A stretch of DNA of 64,000 bases, from NCBI GenBank assembly GCA_003260075.1, contig QLIY01000727.1, positions 6,429 through 70,428 of the forward strand, given 5' to 3'. Positions 58,990 through 64,000 of the stretch are shown in pieces (position 1 is the first letter of the stretch; each line of letters opens with the position of its first letter). Position numbers and translations under genes: made by a program. This stretch comes from Phallusia mammillata. Its lineage: Eukaryota; Chordata; Ascidiacea; Phlebobranchia; Ascidiidae. Under the pieces are notes generated by a model that made no database searches, was not told where the DNA came from, and saw nothing but the letters and a program-made list of their open reading frames with translations.

Positions 58990-59115
58990 CATGTGGTGCT
59001 GTCCTATCTTATAACCTGATGGTTCGCGATAAACAGAGTGACTACCGAAATAAGTTTACCGAAAAGACAAACACTTCAGGGGGTTGTCTGCTGTTGTTCC
59101 CACAGAATGACGTGT
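58990..59115 (-). promoter_or_regulatory. Block conserved upstream of the carboxypeptidase genes (CP5)
   Basis: CCTATCTTATAACCTGATGG, ACCGAAAAGACAAACACTTC and CCCACAGAATGACG. If the 280-bp duplication is removed, the distance to the CP5 ATG is near that in the other genes. Confidence 0.4.
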
Positions 59116-59247
59116 AAGCATTTTTTTACTTAAAAAAGTTTGGAATTACATGACCATAGAATGTATTACACTTTTGAATAAGAACGCTTCAGACAGGCAA
59201 ACAGCCCCCGAGCCTTCATTAAATGACAGCACAGTACTTTGTATTGT

Positions 59248-59487
59248 GCAGCGCATTACTTTTAAGTCACCATGAGAAGAAATTGAACTCTTGTCCATTG
59301 TCATATCCCAGAATCAAGCCTTTTTTAAACGTTTTGCGAAACACGCACTGACGGGTTAAATAAACCCCCCCCCCGCGCATTACTTTTAAGTCACCATGAG
59401 AAGAAATTGAACTCTTGTCCATAGTCATATCCCAGAATCAAGCCTTTTTTGAACGTTTTTCGAAACAGGCACTGACGGGTTAAATAA

Positions 59488-59528
<41 letters not shown>
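59248..59528. repeat. Duplication around poly-C followed by a 40-nt poly-C
   Basis: About 115 bp (GCGCATTACTTTTAAGTCAC to CTGACGGGTTAAATAA) on both sides of the C run at 59365-59374. The second copy ends at a C run of 40 (59489-59528). Confidence 0.8.
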
Positions 59529-59751
59529 TTAGAAAAACTAGCTTTGTAACTTGGTTTGATTTTTTACTTATTTTTGGTATAAAACCTCACCCTAACCCTA
59601 GTAGCCCAAACCGTCAGCCTTTGCACATTGCTTTCGAATACTCGTACATGCATGTTGCGCCATCCATTGGTATACACCTAATACTTTTGTGTGGCAAACC
59701 GGCCAAAATGTCCTGAGACTCTAGAACCCTGTAAAGATGCAATAAACTAAG

Positions 59752-60235
59752 CCTAATAAAGAACCTGTACTCGGAAAGGTCAAGAATTAAATCACTGACA
59801 AAAAAAGCTAAGTTTAAATCTTGGCAAGAAGATTTACCAGAAAAATTTAGTTCATTCAACACTGAAAAAACCCACACTTTGTTAACACCCTAATTTTAAT
59901 TAACTCTTTTTGTTTGTTTTATTTACCCTGAAATTATTTTAAATTTACACCTCAGGGGTCTAATGTCGTAATGTTTATTACAACCCCCCCCCCAGCCTAA
60001 TAAAGAACCTGTACTCGGAAAGGTCAAGAATTAAATCACTGGCAAAAAAACTTAAGTTTAAATCTTGGCAAGAAGATTTACCAAAAAAAAAAAATTAGTT
60101 CATTCAACAATGAAAAATAACCCCACGCTATGTTAACACCCTAATTTTAATTAACTCTTTTTGTTCGTTTTATTTACCCTGAAATCATTTTAAATTTACA
60201 CGTCAGGGGTCTAATGGCGTAATGTTTATTACAAT
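59752..60235. repeat. Long direct duplication around poly-C
   Basis: About 230 bp (AGCCTAATAAAGAACCTGTA to TAATGTTTATTACAA) on both sides of the C run at 59984-59993. Differences are single bases and A-run length. A further C run at 60477-60486 has no obvious duplicate. Confidence 0.85.
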
Positions 60236-60828
60236 CTTTTTTTTAATTTGCGCACCTTTAAAATCAAAGCCCGAAACCATTAACATCTAGGCAAAACGTT
60301 AAATATTTGCAGAACAATAATGAAAAAACACTCTTTATTTTTAATCAGATTTTGTTCCAACAATATACAATTCAGGCCTTAGACCCTTTTTTTGTTTTGC
60401 ATTACCCTACTCGTTTCGTGTGTTTCTGCCTTACTCAAACTATCTACACTAAAATTTCAAAATCTAACAGACCAGTCCCCCCCCCCAAAGATTCGGATTG
60501 CCAACTAACGTAACACAACCTAAGTGAAACTTAAGAGCACAATGCTAATTGCTAGTTGCTTGAATTTGCATCTGTGAGTTGTCTGTGATGTCAGACGCAC
60601 GATTGTGATGTAACATTTCATTACATTTAACCAAAGGCTATGTTTTATGTAGACTTTGTCACTCACAAAGCAAAATTGGTAAATGGTAGTTTTGTTCTCA
60701 CAGATTTTTTTTCATAGGCAACAGACCAGCACACGATGTTTTCTTTTGTTGTTTATTACGTGCATTCAGTTGCAGTGACCTTCTTAGGCCAGGTGCTGCA
60801 TGTAAAAAAATCTCAGCTTATGGCACGT

Positions 60829-63800
60829 TTAGTTGGCACATTGACCACTGGAAACGTATGAAGCAATGACCTCCAAACCGGCAAAGGTTTCTTCAGCTGT
60901 CGGTTGGATGAACCTGGAGTTGCAAATTAAAAGTTTAGTCCAAAATTGCCGTATACGTTTTGCTTATTTGTTGATAAATACGCCCGGACATTGCATAAAA
61001 ATATTTTAAAATATAAGTACGATTTTTAAATATATTCCAAATTATAGCGCATATGTCGAAGCATTGATGTGATATATTTGTCCTAATTGTTTTTTCGCAG
61101 TTATAAGCAATCAATGTTGTATAATGTTATAAGTTTTATTACATTTAAGTGTGATTGGCAAAAGTAAAAAGTAACGTTTGAAACAAACTTTATGAAATAA
61201 CCACAGTTAGCCAGCAAAACTTTTTACAGTAAAATCGACGGCAACTTTATTTTAACGTTTAGGTATAAAATCGCAACTAAACGTTCGTTTTTTATTATTT
61301 TGGGGAAAAATATTTGCTGGGAGAATAATAATGAAGGTAGGCTATTACCTTTCGGGAAGGGTGAATCCGTAACGACCGGTGTCTCTTAGTTCAGCTGCAA
61401 AAGAGCATTTAATGCCCAGTGTGTCGTAGAAATAGTCGGCGGTGCTTCCAGATGCTTGATCTAAAAATAGATTGCGCGGGTAAAAATCTTTCATCGACAT
61501 TTCTTGGATTAAGTCTCGATCTAGCACACCCTGCTACGCGTGCATTTTTTCGCCAAATCGAGGAGAATTTGCTCAGACTCTGTGATTTTATATTTATTAC
61601 ACAGTAGTTCTCTGCAAACAAATCTCAGTTAATTCATAAAAGACTTTCAACTTACAGATTACTTCAGATATTGGACCACTTTGATAGGTCATTCCATGAA
61701 CGCTTTTGATTGCTGCAACGCTGGCTAGTCCGATTTCCCTCTAAAAAAACATTCATGTTAGGATTGTTTAATTTAATCAAAAGTAAGAAAACCTATGACT
61801 AGAATAGGCATTAGCTGTTTAAGGCGGAAGTAAATAAAACCAAATCCAGAAGGTAAAACAAAAAGCGTCATGAGTTTAATTTTGATGCCAAACCGATGTA
61901 ACAGTGAGTTAAAAAAAACTGGGAATAACCGATTAAAATACTACAGTGTTGTCTTTAACATGATATATTTTGGCCAACAATTCTTTGTTTAAACGTTTTT
62001 TTATGTCCAACACATCATAAGTTCTTACAAGCAAGGTATCATCTGCTGTAACAGAATATGTGTATGCGTAAGGGAACATCCAGTACTGGCTGTACGCGTG
62101 AACATCAATGTAAGCTTGGACGTTGGGAATGCTCGCGACGAAGTCTGCTTGTGACTGTACTTCAACCTGATCAAAATGTAATTTGAAAAAATTAACCAAC
62201 AAGCAATAAACAGTATTATATTTGCCTAATTTTAGATATAATCCTTTTTGTTTCCAAATTTACTATTGGGTAAAATGAACAAGAGCAAACCATTGTTTAC
62301 TGGTTACTGTGTGGTAAATGAACCAAAATTGTGGAGTTTTCATTCAACGAATTGCAAGTAGTAATACAAAAAGCAAGATTAATCGAAGTGAATTTCCTTT
62401 AAACATAACTTAACGTCGACTCAACAAGTCAAGGTTGCAAAAAACTAGATATCAGATATCACTATGTTTCAGAAGGTAAAACAGCTACCTTAGTCTTACC
62501 TCAGACATTACGGATGGACCGTAGTATGCATCATTACAAGACGAAGAGCTTGCTCCCGGACCTAATCAACGATAGACAAACATAGTATAGTTGTATCAAT
62601 GTATGAATAAGCACGCACACATACCACTCCAGTTGGCATCCCAGTTCCTGTTTGGATCGACACCCATGCAAATCAAGTTATTGTCGGACCTAGTTTTTCT
62701 CCACATACGATCCTGTGGCGAAACACAACTGTTTGGAACTCTATTGCTAAAACAATTATGGAACCCACCACACTAAACTACACTACAATAAAGACGTACC
62801 ACTGCCTAATAAAAAAATGTTGTAAATTTTACCTGCAGATGTTTTACGAAACTAAAACTTACGTTAGTCCAAGTATAAACGTATCCATCAGGATTAGAGA
62901 TTGGAGTCACGTACACATCCATTTCATCAAGAATAGAGGCCCCATTACTCGCTTCAACAAGCTTAAAACGACAAAAACTGCGGAGTATGATCACATTCAC
63001 ATAATTTTCAATCATAACAACTTTTGCACTGGACATATATTTACCCTAATTTGAAACTTAAGTATGTTTGGCAACGCTTATCCGGAACAAAATTGAAAAT
63101 ATCATCTTACGTATTTGACAGTGTACAAGCAAGTTGCTGGATTAACCCATTCTCTGGCGTGAAGTCCGCAATTGATCACAAAAGCAGGTTTATTAAATCC
63201 TTTGCTAAGCTGAAAACAAGGGAAAGGCTTACAATACATGACTAAATGACATGTGAATATTTTTGACCCCCCCCCCAATCCTTTGCTAAGCTGAAAACAA
63301 GGGAAAGGCTTACAATACATGACTTAACTAAATGACATGTGAATATTTTTGTAGGAAAAGTTTAAAAAACGTTTTCACCCATAATATTTTAGTTGAAAAA
63401 AATCAGTTTAGGTCCGTCGACTTTGCATACAAAAGCATATACATATTTGTTACCTCATATAGGATCCTAAAACCTTTTTGTTTAACAGCAATTGATCTGA
63501 CGATTTCTAGCTAATAAAGTGAGCAAAATGTTTTCATACAGGTTTTGAAGCAAACTAAATTTGATTGAAGATGTATGAAATAAAAAGGAAAGGCTACAAA
63601 CCATGCCTTTAATGATAGATTCGCAACGTGTTTCTCATTATATATTTCTAAGAACTTTTTTTTAACAATAAATTCGCATATATTTTTGGTGTCGTACCTT
63701 AATTGCGTGAAAGTCTCTTCCTTCGAAAGAACTCCCTACAAGTTTTTTGGTGGCAATACTGTATGCCGCTACAATATCGTCGATCCATTGATTGATCTGT

Positions 63801-64000
63801 AAAAAATGTCTTTGAAATTAGGCACGTTAATCCAAGCACAGCACATTTCAAATGGTTGTGTTGGTTGTTGAGTGTCACAACATTCTGATCTGTTTTTTTA
63901 CCTCATCCAAAGTGTGGTAAACGTTGTAGTCAAAGGTCGCTAGATTCATCTGTTCAGGCCTGGGTGATCTTTCTTGGTCGATGTTCTTCTGCAAATCTTG
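60829..64000 (-). CDS. CP6: pro-carboxypeptidase A-like (M14A), 5' end outside window
   Basis: Exons 13 to 4 are visible: 60829-60910, about 61350-61461, 61654-61738, 62031-62168, 62501-62562, 62627-62714, 62862-62963, 63111-63209, 63699-63797, and 63901 onward, which runs out of the window inside exon 4. Catalytic residues are kept: [48 protein letters not shown]; the specificity position is Ala. Exon 7 is shorter than in CP1 ([14 protein letters not shown]). The end of exon 6 is duplicated around poly-C at 63267-63276. No stop or frameshift was seen in the visible part. Signal peptide, exons 2-3 and promoter are not in the window. Confidence 0.88.
63190..63355. repeat. Duplicated start of CP6 exon 6 around poly-C
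   Basis: About 70 bp (AATCCTTTGCTAAGCTGAAA to GACATGTGAATATTTTTG) on both sides of the C run. The second copy has an extra TTAA or so. Only the first copy continues into the full exon. Confidence 0.8.

Larger units (their letters stand above)
58218..60828. other. Intergenic space between CP6 and CP5
   Basis: This is mostly the three poly-C duplications and the conserved upstream block. The apparent open frames here have no family resemblance. Confidence 0.5.

Noticed and set aside
14937-63355. CRISPR-like or phage-type repeat-spacer array suggested by the many repeats
   Set aside because: Repeats are pairs, not arrays, differ at every locus, and the window is clearly a spliced animal genome.

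Overview
This is a piece of an animal nuclear genome: AT-rich, with spliced genes (short exons, introns of about 60 to 2000 bp, GT-AG and at least two GC-AG junctions), many small DNA transposons, and gene families typical of deuterostomes. An RRM/double-stranded-RNA-binding protein of the A1CF/RBM46/RBM47 type, compact introns and strong allelic divergence suggest an invertebrate chordate, most likely an ascidian. The species assignment is an inference.

Layout. (1) 1-1074, plus strand: the last three coding exons of the 26S proteasome ATPase PSMC4 (Rpt3). (2) 2829-13017, minus strand, convergent with PSMC4: a complete A1CF/RBM47-like gene (13 coding exons, about 761 aa), with untranslated 5' sequence probably reaching about 16.1 kb. 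(3) 18636-26872, plus strand: a 13-exon secreted CAP (CRISP/SCP) protein of about 522 aa, with an unusual N-terminal half and two small cysteine-rich C-terminal modules. (4) 27.46 kb to the end, minus strand: a tandem array of M14A metallocarboxypeptidase (pancreatic CPA-like) genes sharing one 13-exon structure. I call them CP1 (27460-33441), CP2 (34611-39545, with a nonsense codon), an exon 11-12 relic (42189-43770), CP3 (44005-49216, intact), CP4 (51190-56664, intact), CP5 (57588-58217, a truncated and frameshifted 5' remnant) and CP6 (60829 to beyond 64000). Intact copies encode a signal peptide, an activation propeptide and a catalytic domain with all zinc and catalytic residues. They would be secreted zymogens, probably digestive.

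The intergenic and intronic space holds many short non-autonomous transposons. Several are hAT-type with 8-bp target duplications, and one is a MULE-type MITE with a 9-bp target duplication that falls exactly on a splice donor.

The most unusual structural signal is a set of 23 pure poly-C or poly-G runs. Most are 10-11 nt (two are 86 and 40 nt), and most are flanked by near-identical direct duplications of about 40 to 1400 bp. I read these as scaffold gaps filled with C, joining overlapping allelic contig ends that were never merged. They produce false duplicated exons, and any annotation of this window should allow for them. Exon boundaries were read by eye from splice motifs and frame, so single-base errors are possible.
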